A stretch of DNA of 64,000 bases, from NCBI GenBank assembly GCA_949751835.1, contig CATKHK010000036.1, forward strand, positions 361,953 to 425,952, read 5' to 3'. The translations under genes and the position numbers were made by a program. The DNA comes from Blepharisma japonicum (Eukaryota; Ciliophora; Heterotrichea; Heterotrichida; Blepharismidae). The notes below the pieces were generated by a model. It searched no databases. It had not been told where the DNA came from and saw only the letters and a program-made list of their open reading frames with translations. Shown piece after piece: positions 1 through 11,782 of this stretch; within the stretch, counting starts at the first letter, position 1, and each line of letters begins with the position of its first letter.

Positions 1-869
1 GTTGCTCTTCTACTTATGCAAATTGTTTTTATAGGAATTTCTCTGCTGGTGATTTTTGGTAAAATCAAAATATCAATTTCTTTAAGGTAAACTTCTACTT
101 CAGTTATAAAATCATCAGAAATTCCTAAAGAGTATCTTGGAATCTCATTATCGACTATATTTCATGTGGAACTTAATATAAAATATGCTTCTTTTGGAAT
201 AACAACATAGTCTTGATCTTCATATAAATCATTTTTTATATAAATATTGGTGTAATAGGAATTTGGGTCTGTGTCATAATAAAACTTATCATAATCTGGA
301 AGAGAAATTATGCTGACATTTGATATTGGTCCTGGAGGATCTATGGATTTATGTGTTGAAAAATCAGTTCATATATCAAATCAATCTTTAGAAATTATAT
401 AGGAGAGGTTCCCTGGCTTTTCTGAATAATTTTTTATGATGAAATTAAAAGTCTTGAATTCCTCTGAAGAATTTTTTTCTATAGAGAGCCTTAGGATTTT
501 TTCTTGAACTAATAGATTAGATAAGCACATATATTGAGTAATTTCACTTAAACTATAATAAGCTTCTTCCAAGTTTCCTAGCCTTTCTAAAGCTTTTCCC
601 ATACACAGAGCAATTTTTTCATAATATCTATCCTTTATCTGCTGATCAGACAGATTTTTTACTAAATCTAAGGACTCCTTTGCTGAGAGAATAGCATTTG
701 GATAATTTTTCATATTATAGTAGCATATCATAACTCCATACTTTGCTTTTATATTTGTATGCACTCTAAAGCTCTGTATAAATCTAGAGATTGCCTCTTG
801 GTATTCACCAGCAATCAATCTCTCTTCTGCTTGTTCTAAGAGGGCTTGAGCTACAGCTTGTTTTTCCAT
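1..869 (-). CDS. TPR plus DUSP-domain protein, possibly a ubiquitin-specific protease (partial, 3' end outside window)
   Basis: The reading frame starts at an ATG at 867-869 and runs off the left edge of the window. The first ~155 residues are helical and look like tetratricopeptide repeats (for example an A-x-A-L-E-R-L-G-N-L-E-E-A-Y-Y pattern near residue 80). They are followed by a DUSP-like domain from about residue 157: a W-F-D-I-W start, then a P-G-P-I-S-N motif, then D-Y-V-V-I-P-K-E-A and an I-P-R segment before a strand ending in E-V-Y-L-K-E-I. DUSP domains are the substrate- or partner-binding module of USP-type deubiquitinases. Several Trp codons are UGA (381-383, 393-395). The catalytic Cys/His boxes are not in the window, so protease activity is inferred only from the domain combination. 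Confidence 0.6.
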
Positions 870-1688
870 TTATTTAGCAAATTCTTATAATTACAGATTT
901 CAAGCTGAGTATTTTAAAATCATCATTAGCATAATGGTAGACAAATAGACTACTTAAAACCGCCTTAAATCTGATATAACCATCATTTAGCAGCAGCTAG
1001 CAAAAAATCAAAAATCCAAAATAAAGACATCATAGCTGTTTTCAACACAGACAAAACAATGAGTCTAAAATTAAGCACCCAAGCATTGCCAAGCTTAGAG
1101 GAGAGATTTTTAGAAGGATTTGATATAGGAATCTTGTGAAAACCTATTACAGCTGAAAGTATATATGATTTAGAAAGAGATGGCGATATGGCAAAAACGA
1201 TCGAATATTCGAGCAAGCATTTATAGAATACTCTCAGTCAAACATAAGCTTATTCAGTCTGTTACTCAAAATAATGGAGGTTTTGGAGCAAATCAAGATA
1301 CTAAACTTTTTATTATATTATTAGATAGGATGAACATAATTGATTTCATATAAAGAAATCTATCTTTTCACTTTCCCAAATGTCAAAGATATAGGATTTT
1401 GCCTCATTTTTTCATATTGAAAATCAGAAAGGGAAAATTATTATTGATTAATAATATTGAAGATTAGAAGCAAAAGCTACATAAATGTTTTCAGAAAAGG
1501 GCTATGAAATGCATATCTATTTTTGAAGATATTGAAGAACGTTGCAGATCTCTAAAGGTTTATAAAAGAAGTGCTGCTAGATATACAACCTTTAGATCAT
1601 TTTTATTCATAATTGACTACCTTAATTAAATCTAAAAAACAATTTCTTCTAAATTTATATCTCATTTAATAATTTCATTAATTCTTTA
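870..1688. other. Spacer with a short coding-like remnant
   Basis: About 820 bp between two divergent genes. A plus-strand open stretch at 1059-1226 (55 residues, one UGA) and scattered coding-like fragments near 1480-1640 are interrupted by UAA/UAG and frame changes. I could not assign them to a family. They may be remnants of a decayed gene. No RNA gene was recognised. Confidence 0.3.
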
Positions 1689-3587
1689 ATGGAAGGAGAA
1701 GATCATAAAGAAGAACATTTTACAGTTGCTATAAGAGTTAGGCCTTTTATTGCAAGAGAATTAGAAAGCGCAGCGAAACTTGGATGGGAACTCCCAGGTC
1801 CAACTTCTATTAAGGAAACTAATGGAGATAGAATGTTCATTTATGATAACGTCTTCGACCAAACCACCAGTACCCAAATCCTCTATGAAGAAATCTGTGA
1901 AAAAATTGTATGAAAAACTCTAGAAGGCTACAATGGTTGCATTTTTTGCTATGGACAGACAGGCAGTGGTAAAACCTTTACAATGCAAGGGTCCAGAAAA
2001 GACAGTCCAGGAATAGTCCCTTTATCAATTGATTCAATTTTTACTTATATTCAGCAAACCCCTGATAAGAGTTTTTTGCTCAGATGTTCTTACCTAGAAG
2101 TATATAATGAATGTGTCAATGATTTATTAAACCCTTCTCTCCTTAACTTGCAAATCCAAGAAGACAAACAGGTATCATTTAACTAGAGCGGTGTTAAAAT
2201 AGTAGGAGCCACTGAAACAGTATGCACGTCAATTAGCCAAGTGAACTCACTCCTCTATTTGGGAGAGACTCATAAACAAATTGCAAGCACCAATTTCAAC
2301 ATGAGAAGCTCGAGGTCTCACACGATTTTCAGAATGGTTATAGAGTCAAAAAACAGAGGTGAAGGCGATAGTGGTCTGAATGTCGCCACACTGAATTTGA
2401 TTGATTTAGCTGGAAGCGAAGGAGCCAATGCCCATGGATCTGCTGCATCAGTTCACAGAACAAGGGAGATGAGCTTTATTAACAAGGTGAATTTTATATA
2501 GAGTCTGCTTACCCTATCAACAGTAATCATGAGGCTGAGTGATAGAACGAATAGCACACCTATCCCATATAGAGACAGCAAACTAACTAGACTTCTGCAG
2601 CCTTCTTTACAGGGCGAGTCTAAAGTTGTAATTATTTGCAATATTTCACCAAGCCTTGATTCTTATGAAGAGTCTTCGTCCACTCTTAAATTCGCACAAA
2701 GAGCAAAAAAAATAAAGCAGATAATTGCAAAAAATGAAATACATGACAGCAAAACACTGATAGTGAAGTATGAAGCAGAAATTAAAACACTCCAAGAAAA
2801 GCTGAGAGAAATGGAAACTAAGTTGTTTGAAGAGGCAGGGAGTCAAGATAACAAAGAAACAGTGGTGAAAATGGAATTAAAGCTGTCCACAATCCAAGAA
2901 GAGAAGGACCAACTTGATACCAAGATGGAAAGTCTTATGCAGGAAAAGCTGGAAATGCAAAGTGAATTAGAAAGGCTGAGATCAATGATTTTAGTATCTG
3001 AAAATGTTAAAATTAACTCAGAAAGCAATGATGCTGAGCAATTTACTGAAAATAATTCAAAGCTTAATGATAGAAGAAGAGTAAGGCTAAGTGTTATGAG
3101 GGAAAGCATATCAGGATCAAGGCAATCGATAGCCAGAGTTTCATATAGACCTTCAGAAATATTATTAAAATCTGGCAGTGACATAGAAAGCCGCTTTAGA
3201 AAATTCCCCACAATAGATGAAAGTAAAGTTCCTGAAATTTCTGATTCAGGGGATTTTCGTGAAACAATGCTGCTTGATAAACTAGATAACTTAAAAGAGC
3301 TGCTTGAAAGCGAAGAGCCATTAGAGAGGATGTCAATGATGCTGACACCTCAGGATATTCAAGAAGCAAGGGATTTTATAAGGAATTCAGACGTTCATGA
3401 AAATAAAGAAGAGCCACAAATAGATTTTATTGCAATCATTCAAGAGCAGGATGGAATCATACAAAGCCTGCAAAGCGTTATTGAAGAAAAAGATGAGCAA
3501 GTAGCGCTACTTAAAGATGAACTAGAACTCTGTAGAACAAATTTGGCAAGGATCCAAAAGCAACTGAAAGAAACGAAAAATAAATAG
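1689..3587 (+). CDS. Kinesin motor protein, N-terminal motor, kinesin-7/CENP-E-like
   Basis: Microtubule-dependent ATPase motor. After removal of two 15-nt introns (2172-2186, 2487-2501) the gene encodes 622 residues and ends in TAG. The motor domain is N-terminal (about 9-340): P-loop GQTGSGKT at residues 89-96, SSRSH switch I, DLAGSE switch II, and the motif INKSLLTLSTVI, which is intact only when the second intron is spliced out. A UGA at 1911-1913 reads as Trp just before the conserved L-E-G-Y-N-G. A neck and alpha-helical coiled coil follow (about 345-480 and the last 60 residues) with a Ser-rich linker between them. The compact motor and the loop after DLAGSE resemble kinesin-7, but the subfamily is a guess. 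Two unrecognised genes follow on the same strand with short spacers (29 and 54 bp). Confidence 0.93.
2172..2186 (+). other. 15-nt intron in the kinesin gene
   Basis: GTATCATTTAACTAG. It lies in phase 0 and contains the in-frame TAG that would otherwise end the protein. Removal joins K-D-K-Q to S-G-V-K-I-V-G, restoring the kinesin motor. Confidence 0.9.
2487..2501 (+). other. 15-nt intron in the kinesin gene
   Basis: GTGAATTTTATATAG, phase 0. Removal recreates the conserved kinesin motif INKSLLTLS. Unspliced, the frame meets TAG at its end. Confidence 0.92.
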
Positions 3588-3616
3588 GCAATATCTAATT
3601 ATATAAATTATTATTA

Positions 3617-4456
3617 ATGGAAAAATTCACGAATTATGATGAAAGTCTGCCTTACTCGCTAAAAACAGTGTTTTTTGCTAGTAACTTGCCACAAATAAGC
3701 CCTACAAAGCCTAAAACCCAGAAAGAAGGAAGAAGAAATAACCCTTATTATGCAAGTTTTGATAATTCTCAGACTAAAAGAATCAAAGATTATAGTGTTT
3801 ATCAATGAAACGATGGGATTTTTGAGCTAAAAGACCAAGAATCGTCTTTTACAGAAAAAATTAATTACAGTGGTTGCATTCCAAAGATTTCTCCGATAGA
3901 GCAGAGAATAGCGTTTCAACAAGCACGACTCTTGAAAGTGCCATTAAAAGATAATGACAATGACAGTCTCCAACATTTCAAGAAACTCATTGAAAAGTCT
4001 TTGAATAAATCAAGAAAAACTGCAAAAATAACCGAAAATACGCAATGCACTCCAGATATTGAGAAAATTGATATCAGTAAATTTTTGGATATCAATAAGC
4101 CTCGACCCAAGCCCAAAAAACTGCATTTATTAAAAAACGAAAAGAATAATGCTATAAGTCCTTACAAACGATTTTTAAATAGAATCCCAACTCTAAACAA
4201 CCCATATAAACGGGCATGTAAATCTCGATCAGGATCACTTATGAATGAAAGTTTAACTGTAAGGCAAATAAATTCTCATAGGGAAAATTCCTTTAAGGAT
4301 CAAAGCAATGAACAAATTTTGAATGGAATTAGAGACAGTCTCCTCTATCTTCCATATACTCATAAAAGAGCAGCTAAGCATAGAAAATCTAAAGAGAGTG
4401 TCTATACAGAATCTTCTGGTGAGGAACTGTTACTGGATAGCAAATTAAATTCATAA
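3617..4456 (+). CDS. Unrecognised basic protein, 279 aa
   Basis: One open frame from ATG at 3617 to TAA at 4454-4456, crossing a UGA at 3806-3808 that reads as Trp. The predicted protein is rich in Lys, Ser and Asn, has no clear signal peptide or membrane segment, and appears largely disordered with short basic patches (K-K-L-H-L-L-K-N and R-A-A-K-H-R-K-S-K). I recognise no family. It starts 29 bp after the kinesin stop codon on the same strand, so promoter and UTR space is very short. Confidence 0.7.
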
Positions 4457-4510
4457 CATGCTAATTAAAATTTTACTAAAAATTTATATTTATTTAGTAA
4501 CTTATAAAAC

Positions 4511-5434
4511 ATGTTCGAAGCTCTTTACAAAATCCCAGAAATCAAAGAGTTTTTAGCATGTTTTCCGAGGGAGCAATGAAGAGGTTGTATTGAGGCGAGT
4601 ATAGTTCTTGGCATAAGATGGACTATTAGTCGATTTCCTAATGGGTGCACATATAGTCAACTTAAATCAGAGGCAAAATCAAATTTTCAATGAACTCAAA
4701 AAAGAGCTTCCGCAAACTGAGAAGAACACTACAAACCTAACAGAAACTCTTTCAGCAGTGCAAAAATTTCTGAGAACTGGTTATCAAAAGAAAACAGAAA
4801 ACACTCGAAAACAATGAATGAGCAAAAGATTCCAAATCGCCTCAAATGTGTTAGCTCAAAAATCAAAAACGAAATCCACCGCGATATTGCCTTATATAAA
4901 TTCAAAATGAACTCTTCAAGAAACTCGTTAATCGAAAAAAGCGCCGAAATTGAAAAAATAAACAGTGGTGTACAAACAGAAAGAGCCTCACTTCCAATAA
5001 ATACAGTTGATGATTTTACTCCTCATATAAACGATGAGAATTTTTCTAGTCTTGACTATAGTGAATCTTTCAAAAAGAAAAACAAGAGAAAGCATAAGAA
5101 AAAATTTTCAATTACTGAAGGCATTAAAGAGCCAAATACCCTTTCTATAGAAGATGCCCAAGATATATTTACTTATATAGCGAATGGAAAAGATAGCCCT
5201 TTAAAAGTGAAAACTAATGGCATAAGATTGCCTGATAGAGAGAAAAATGATAAAAGTGTAGTTGATATAGCTGATAGGTTTTTAAATAATCCTATGGCTT
5301 CTTATTTATCCAAAGAAAAAAGTTCAATTTCAGGTTTGCATTCTCCTAAATTTATAGAGCGGCTTTTAATACCTAAAAGTAACCCTACTTCCAGGCCTGA
5401 GACAACAAGTCCTTCTTATTTATTTGATTTTTAA
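4511..5434 (+). CDS. Unrecognised protein, 307 aa
   Basis: The frame opens at ATG 4511 and ends in TAA. Three UGA codons fall in the first 80 residues and read as Trp. Starting instead at the ATG at 4814 would avoid all of them but discards a well-formed N-terminus with a Cys-containing helical segment (residues 1-45, including C-I-E-A-S-I-V-L-G-I-R-W). The remainder is charged and probably disordered, with a Lys-rich patch around residue 190. No family recognised. It lies 54 bp downstream of another unrecognised gene on the same strand. Confidence 0.65.
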
Positions 5435-5503
5435 TAATTTAATTAATTTCATATTTATTTTCCATATCAATAACTATCATTACTTGTTGTTGCCATAATA
5501 TAA

Positions 5504-6556
5504 ATGCATTTCACATTATTTCTGTCACTTGCCACTACATTGGTGTATGCAAACTTTTACAATCCAAAGCTGAAGCAAGGCACGCTGACTTGCAATTCTT
5601 ACGGTTGTCCTCCGACAAATTCAACGATACCTACTGATCATTGTGTAGTAGCGAACGGTGCTAATTATTATGTTTCTCCTTGTTCAAAGGCTTCAACTCC
5701 ATATTGCAACACAACTACAGGGTTATGCACAGCAAATCCTACCACATCGATTCTTTCATACCCAGGTGAAACTTGTATAAGCAGCTCTAATTGCTACAAT
5801 GGTGCTTCTTGTAACAAAGGGATCTGCTCTGGGAATTCTTACCTTCAAGCATGCTCTTCTCACGAAGACTGCAGTCCAGGGTTAATGTGTGGACAATCAA
5901 ATAAATGCATTGGACAGCTAGGCATTGGAGATAGCGGCTGTAGAGATTATCATGACTGTGTCAACTATGCTTCTTGCAATTTAACATACAGCTCATTAAA
6001 TGGTATTTGTGTCCAATATGCGACTTTAAAGAACGGAGTTGTAGTCACAGATTGTGAAAATGGGTTTTCCCATATGTGTGCTTCAGCAACATGCTTGAAA
6101 ACTGGGGACGATTTTTATTCAACAATTGGAGTCTGCATTGATGCACCTATATCTACTCGTGCTATGCCTGCCAACTGCACCGCCGATACAGACTGTCAAG
6201 GCAAAAATTCAGATGGACTATTCTTAAGCGCCTGCGAATGTGGCTACACAAATCCAGGAACTGCCTTCTGCAAGCCTTTTATTGGAGATGCACAAGGTCA
6301 GAATTTTATTAAAGCTTGGGTTAATGCAATGAAAACAACTAATAAAGTCTGCAATACAGCCAGAAGAGCTGCCAACGCATGCTTAACTGTTGCAGGAGCT
6401 TATGAGTCAGCATTAATGGCAACCTGGGAGTTTGACTACTATACAGCCCTTCAAGGAAACGACGCATGCGTTAAAGCTGTTATTACTGATGATTACTGGC
6501 AGCCTTCTGGAAGCATTTTCTTAATGCTCTCCTGCATTTCTGCTTTATTCATATAA
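5504..6556 (+). CDS. Secreted cysteine-rich surface protein, possible GPI anchor, 350 aa
   Basis: The protein begins with a typical signal peptide (residues 1-17, M-H-F-T-L-F-L-S-L-A-T-T-L-V-Y-A) and ends in a short hydrophobic stretch (last ~15 residues) preceded by small residues, a layout typical of GPI-anchored proteins. In between are more than 30 Cys residues in repeating short loops such as C-x(4-6)-C-x(5)-C, including a C-S-S-H-E-D-C-S-P-G-L-M-C segment that recalls disulfide-rich extracellular modules. It is Thr/Ser/Asn-rich with several N-glycosylation sequons. Function is unknown. Convergent with the next gene: the two stop codons are 24 bp apart. Confidence 0.8.
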   Translation: MHFTLFLSLATTLVYANFYNPKLKQGTLTCNSYGCPPTNSTIPTDHCVVANGANYYVSPCSKASTPYCNTTTGLCTANPTTSILSYPGETCISSSNCYNGASCNKGICSGNSYLQACSSHEDCSPGLMCGQSNKCIGQLGIGDSGCRDYHDCVNYASCNLTYSSLNGICVQYATLKNGVVVTDCENGFSHMCASATCLKTGDDFYSTIGVCIDAPISTRAMPANCTADTDCQGKNSDGLFLSACECGYTNPGTAFCKPFIGDAQGQNFIKAWVNAMKTTNKVCNTARRAANACLTVAGAYESALMATWEFDYYTALQGNDACVKAVITDDYWQPSGSIFLMLSCISALFI

Positions 6557-6580
6557 GAGTTAATTTATTCTTAAAATAAT

Positions 6581-8023
6581 TTATACCTTAGCTTCTTCTT
6601 GTGTAGTTGGTTTTTGAAGTCTTTCTTTTAACTTATCGAAAATTGCAAGAAGTTCTTTGTCTACTTGTTCTGAACGAATGAAAATATCAATATAAACCAA
6701 AGCTTTGTTTACCTCGTATTTCTCATAAGCTAGTTTAAATGCTTCTCTCAGCTCCCAGAAAAAATCACTTTTTGGATAAATGCTGCATGCTGTTATAAGC
6801 TTTCACAATGCTTTAGAGCTTAATTCGCCTAGCTCCATAACTCTTTCAGAAGCACAATTAAAAATTTCTTCATCAAATTTATTTACCTTGTAAAAACCGA
6901 AGGCAAAGAGACTGATGACATGACTGTCGACATTTTTGTAATAAAGTTTGAATTTCCGTTTACAGACTTCTCATAAATCATCTGCTTTTATTTCTGCGAT
7001 CCCAAAGATGTATGCTATAAGACTAAGCTCTTTAGGCTGAAAATCATTGATAGATGCTAAAATTCCAGGAAGAAGATAGCTTATAACTGCTTTTGAGTCA
7101 TCCAGTTCATGGTATGAATTGAGAATAAGCATTATATCCCTTGGGTTTCTTAATTGTGAATGGTTTTTTATGATACATTCAGTTAGGGCAGGCTTGAGGT
7201 CTTCGGAAAGCCATCTATGATGTCCCATTATGTCACATAAATTTGCAATTTCCTTGGAGTCTGCTGAAACGATATCATCGCAGATTGATAATATTAATGG
7301 CTTTAATGATTCATGATCAGGTTCTTTTCCTAAATATCTCAGCAATCTTGAACGATGAATAAGGCTTAGAGAACTTAATCTTCTGTTGATTTCACCTTTT
7401 GATTTTTCAATAAAATTGGTTAGCTGGCCTAAAGGCATAAAAGCTTGAACCAATCCAACCAACTGTGCGTCTGTTGCTTTTCCTAAGTTTGATAATGCTT
7501 TTTTAGCAAGAGCTTGATAGAGATTGGGCTTTGAATAATTCGCTGTTCATAGTATCCTTACAAGCCAATGAATATTTTCAGGATGTAGCTGATCTTTTAG
7601 CTTAAAGGTCCTATTAGCTACAGTATTATAAAAATCTGACCCACCTTTGTATCGCTTTCAAAATATTTTTGCATAATTTACAAATAAATCTTGGTCGCAC
7701 GATTCTAATTGCTGAAGAACATAAGGCTCAGCAATTAGAAAGAGCTTATCACCATAAATTGTTTGAGAAAAAGCTTGAAGAGTGTCTAGAGAAGACCAAG
7801 GACTGTTTTTGATAAGATCCTCTCCTAGAGAGGCCAAAGATTGCCATGTTTGATCATCATGAATTTGAGGTTTATCCCAATAAAGTTTGATAAGATTAGG
7901 AAATTCTTTGATTTCTAAGTCAGTCCCTTCTAAAGATTCTGGGAGTTTATATTCTTTGTGTGTGCCTTGTATTAATGCTTGCCTATATTGTGCTAGTTCA
8001 CTTGCCCTACAAATTCATCTCAT
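6581..8023 (-). CDS. Helical-repeat protein, possibly organellar RNA-binding (FASTK/OPR-like), 480 aa
   Basis: The frame runs from ATG at 8021-8023 to TAA at 6581-6583 and includes several UGA Trp codons (for example 6971-6973). The protein is almost entirely alpha-helical with degenerate repeats of 35-40 residues, such as L-R-N-P-R-D-I-M-L-I-L-N-S-Y and P-K-E-L-S-L-I-A-Y-I-F-G. These resemble the repeat style of FASTK-type or octotricopeptide proteins that act on organellar transcripts. No C-terminal RAP domain is obvious. The basic N-terminus (M-R-W-I-C-R-A) could be a mitochondrial targeting sequence, but that is weak evidence. Family assignment is tentative. Confidence 0.6.
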
Positions 8024-8136
8024 GATAATCATTTGGTATTTTATACCAAATATTAAAATTGAAAGTATTACTCAAAAATAATTAATAATAAAGAAGCTTA
8101 TTAAAGCAAATTTTATGCTATATTCTAATATATACA

Positions 8137-11100
8137 TTAATTCTCAGCTTCTTTCAGGTATTCGTTTTCAATTCTTTTAAGCTCTACCTTATAAATTGAC
8201 CATGCCAGCATAGAAAACTCGAAATTTTTTGCATTCATGCCTAACTCACAAGCCCTTAATCGCTCTTCCCACTCATCTTCTGGCAGACTTTTCCATTTTT
8301 TATTTTCATTATTTTTCATAACTGAGATAATGTTGAATAGATTTTCTTTTTCATTGGATATTTTTTCTCTAGCATTATCAAATGTAAAGCCAGGTGGGCT
8401 ACTATAAAATAGCCTCACGTCTTGCAGTGAAAATAAATTGCTATCAATGCATTTAAGCACAAGCTCCTCTAACATTACTACTTCATTCTGAAATAGTGAT
8501 GCAAGATCTTTTAGTTTTGTGTTTTCATAGTCAATATCTTCATCTTTGGCAGGAATAGAGATCTTTTGTTTAAGAATGTGTCTAATCAAAATAAAGAGCA
8601 TTCTTTTAGAAATAGTTCCATCAACGCCATATCCAACTGCCTTCACCAACATCTCGATTCCGTCTTCTATTTTTTTTTGAAAGTCTTCATAATGATCAAC
8701 AATTATTTGCAAAAATATTTCAAGATCAATTAGCCCACAAGCATTGATTCGTTTTGGATCTGGCTTATTTTTAGATTCAACCTCGGCTTGAATTTTTTGA
8801 ATGACACTTCTTTCGAAAAAATCAAGTTTTTCTTTAATGCATTCATAAGCCCTGTTGATTGGAAACATATTATGCTCTGCGCTTTCTTCGTACCAAGTCA
8901 TAATCCCAACTTTGGAAATTAGCATGTGATGTAAGCAATTCAGGTATAAAGAAAGGCTAACTCGGCTGTAATTTCCTTTTTTTATATAGTCTCCACATTC
9001 TAAAAATCGTAAAAATACCTCAGATCTAGCTTGCTCAGAATACACAAACAATGATGCCATAAAGTCCAGAAATTTTTTATCGCAAACAGTCTTTAACTTA
9101 TACCGTTGATCAAATTCATCAAAGGCTAACTCCAGGAGCTCAAATGTTTCATCAGCTTTTAACTTTTGAAAAGCCACTTGGTATATAGACGCTAACAATT
9201 TATTAACCAGCCTGAAGCTCATTGATGATCTTTTTTTGACTTTTTCAAGGCTTTTTGACATCATTTTTCCAAAAAGGCCGAAAACATAATGAGACTTTTT
9301 GTGAGCTGCTACATGACTAACTGGATGATGAAAATTAAATTCATCAAATTTTGTGGTTTCTTTATAGTATTTTTTGTCTTTGCTGACGTTAAATGATTTC
9401 TGGGATTTTCATATAGAGCTAGATGACCTACGAGAAAAATCTTCAGACCTTCTACTTCTGTCTTCAGGGATTTCAGGGACTTCTATTGGAGGGATTTCTT
9501 TAGTGATATTTGATTCTTCGTCTTCTGAGTAGTCAGACTCTGACGAAAAGTATGATTCAGATATTGTTTTCTCATTAAGAGCTTTGACATAGCCTTCGAT
9601 TTGTCCTTCTTCTTTGCCAAGATTTTCTCCAGCAGTAAATCCTTGCGATTTTCCAAATTCTATCCCAGACAAAAATCCATCTTTCCAAGAGTTCTTGTTT
9701 CCGTCATCAGGGATAAGAGTTCTTATAGTTTCAAGATCCAGATCAGCAAAGCTTTGAATAGAAATATTAGATAAACTTTCTGGTATTTTTGGAATTACTG
9801 AAATAGATCTTCTTTTAACTTCTTTTAAGGGAGATAAAAGCGATTGAACAACGTTTTGTTTCTTCATCTCTATATCTTTGTTCATTTTTTCTAGGAATTG
9901 CTTTCTCAGCTCAATTTCTTTATCAAGCTTCCCAATTTCTTCCATTTTGGATTGGAAGATTTTTTCATTATCAAACATTTCAAGATCCTCAGAAGCCATC
10001 GTTTGATATCTTACTCCAAATGAACCAATCCTATGCATTGGCGTTCCTAATCCACTCTGAAAAATATTATGCTCAGTGATAACTGAAATATTTGACACCA
10101 TGCTTTGGTCAGCTATGCTGGCAGCATCCTCATTATTTTTTTCAGTAGGAATATTATTGTTTTCTAAAGTATTATCAAGTTCTTCGATAGTTTTTGCTTC
10201 CTTGATGATTACTACTTGGTTTGTGAACTGCCTTTTTAGTTCTGTTGGACCAGATACATGGTTTTCAGTAAAAGACATTTCTGAGGAAACTTCGTTTTCG
10301 CTCTGTGAGATAGGGTTTTCCCTAACCATTGTAGAAGACCTAGCCATTATTTTTTCAGTAGGGTCTAATGGTGGCTCAATGCTATTCCGAAAAGACAGTT
10401 CATGGGCTAAAACATTTATTTTTATATTCGAAGTGTCAAAGATTTCTTTATCAGGCTCTTCCATAATGGCAGACTGATCGTTCATGACTTCATAAAGAAG
10501 TTCCTCGAACTCAACTTGTATTTCTTTATCATTTATTTTATTCTCAGCCACATTTTGATCTTGTGGCGCTACTTTGTATTCTAAATTTTCAGGACTTGAG
10601 GACGGCTCTCCCCCAAATGCCTTTTCAAAGACTGAAGGGTCTTTGCTTTGACTATTTTCTTTAGCCATATTCATTAAAGTTTTTCTAATATTAGTTCTTC
10701 TTCTTGCATTTTGCCTTCAATTCACAACAGAAATTGGGGTATTTTCATTTTTCCCAGTAGTTTTCATACTATGTTTTTTACTGAGCTTCGCCATTTCATT
10801 GAATTTTTTATTCCATAATTCTTGTTGTTCATTAAAAGATCTAATAGAATCTTTCCATCGAAGCTTGTACACCCTTATATCTCCTTTGAGCTTGCTAATA
10901 ATTTCATCTTTAGTTTTAAGGTTGCTTTTTCATTCCTGGCTTTCTTTATTATGATCTTCAGCAGCTCTTTCCTGCAAGTTTTTCATTTCTTCGATTTCTT
11001 TGCTATGCTTCTCTTCAATTTCTTTCACATAATTAAGCATTTTGTCTTCTTTTTTTTGGTAAACACCTGGCTCTTTTGATAGTAGCTCTTTTAAGAGGTC

Positions 11101-11778
11101 ACCTCTTTCTTTGCATTGAACAGTTACTTGTCGGATCATTTCTTTGCAGCACATGGAAAATACCATTTCCACTTGGTCAGGGTCATCATAGGTTTTGTTC
11201 ATTTTTTCATATCAGTCTTTGAGCATCACTACTTCTTGCCTGCCTGAGGGGTTTCCCAAGTCAAGCCATTCTGGAGTTTCTGGTATATTTGAATTTACTT
11301 GTGAAATAAAGTCAAAATTTACCATTGAGTTTGAGCCTCTTGATTTTAAAGGATGCTTAAGCTTTTTCTCAATTACAAAATCCAAGCAGTTTTCTCTAAT
11401 ACAATGATTAGGAAAATTCACTTCGTGAGGAGACAGAATAGGCGAGGCTATGAAATCTGTTGATTCCATTAATTTTTTTAAATGATCAATATCTGACGGA
11501 AGTGCTGGCAAAGTACCTGAAGAATTTCTTTTTAGTTTATCTTTCAGGTGTGAAACATCTCTTGTATTCAGAAAAATATTCGATTTTTCGCTTTCTTTAA
11601 ATTTTACATTTTCCTGCCTCAGTAATTCTCGGATTTCTTCTGCTCCCATTGTTCTTAGTGAGTCTAGATCAATTTTGCTTTTATTTCGCCTTTGGGTTGC
11701 CTTCAAAATCAGCCTGTTGGAATATACAGGGCTCCTAGCATCATCTCTTATATCTCCTAATAATTTACTACGATACAT
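8137..11778 (-). CDS. Large protein with an axonemal dynein light-chain-like domain (AXDND1-like), 1213 aa
   Basis: A single frame of 1213 codons from ATG at 11776-11778 to TAA at 8137-8139, crossing UGA codons at 11212, 10930, 9409 and one near 10717. Around residues 195-290 is a segment (D-P-D-Q-V-E-M-V-F then C-K-E-M-I-R-Q-V-T-V-Q-C-K-E-R-G-D-L-L) that matches the core of the p28/DNALI1 family, followed by a coiled coil. Stand-alone p28 proteins are about 250 residues. The long flanks here (an acidic Ser-rich middle and a helical C-terminal half of ~375 residues) are closer to the AXDND1 type. A ciliary role is inferred. The start codon lies only 4 bp after the CDC45 stop codon. Confidence 0.72.
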
Positions 11779-11782
11779 TTTA

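Noticed and set aside
925-965. tRNA-like stretch (AGCATAATGGTAG resembling an A box)
   Set aside because: No B-box (GGTTCRANYCC-like) sequence follows at a suitable distance and no acceptor stem pairs.
983-1216. Minus-strand open stretch of 77 codons
   Set aside because: Hydrophobic pattern is the antisense of a better plus-strand frame and resembles no protein.
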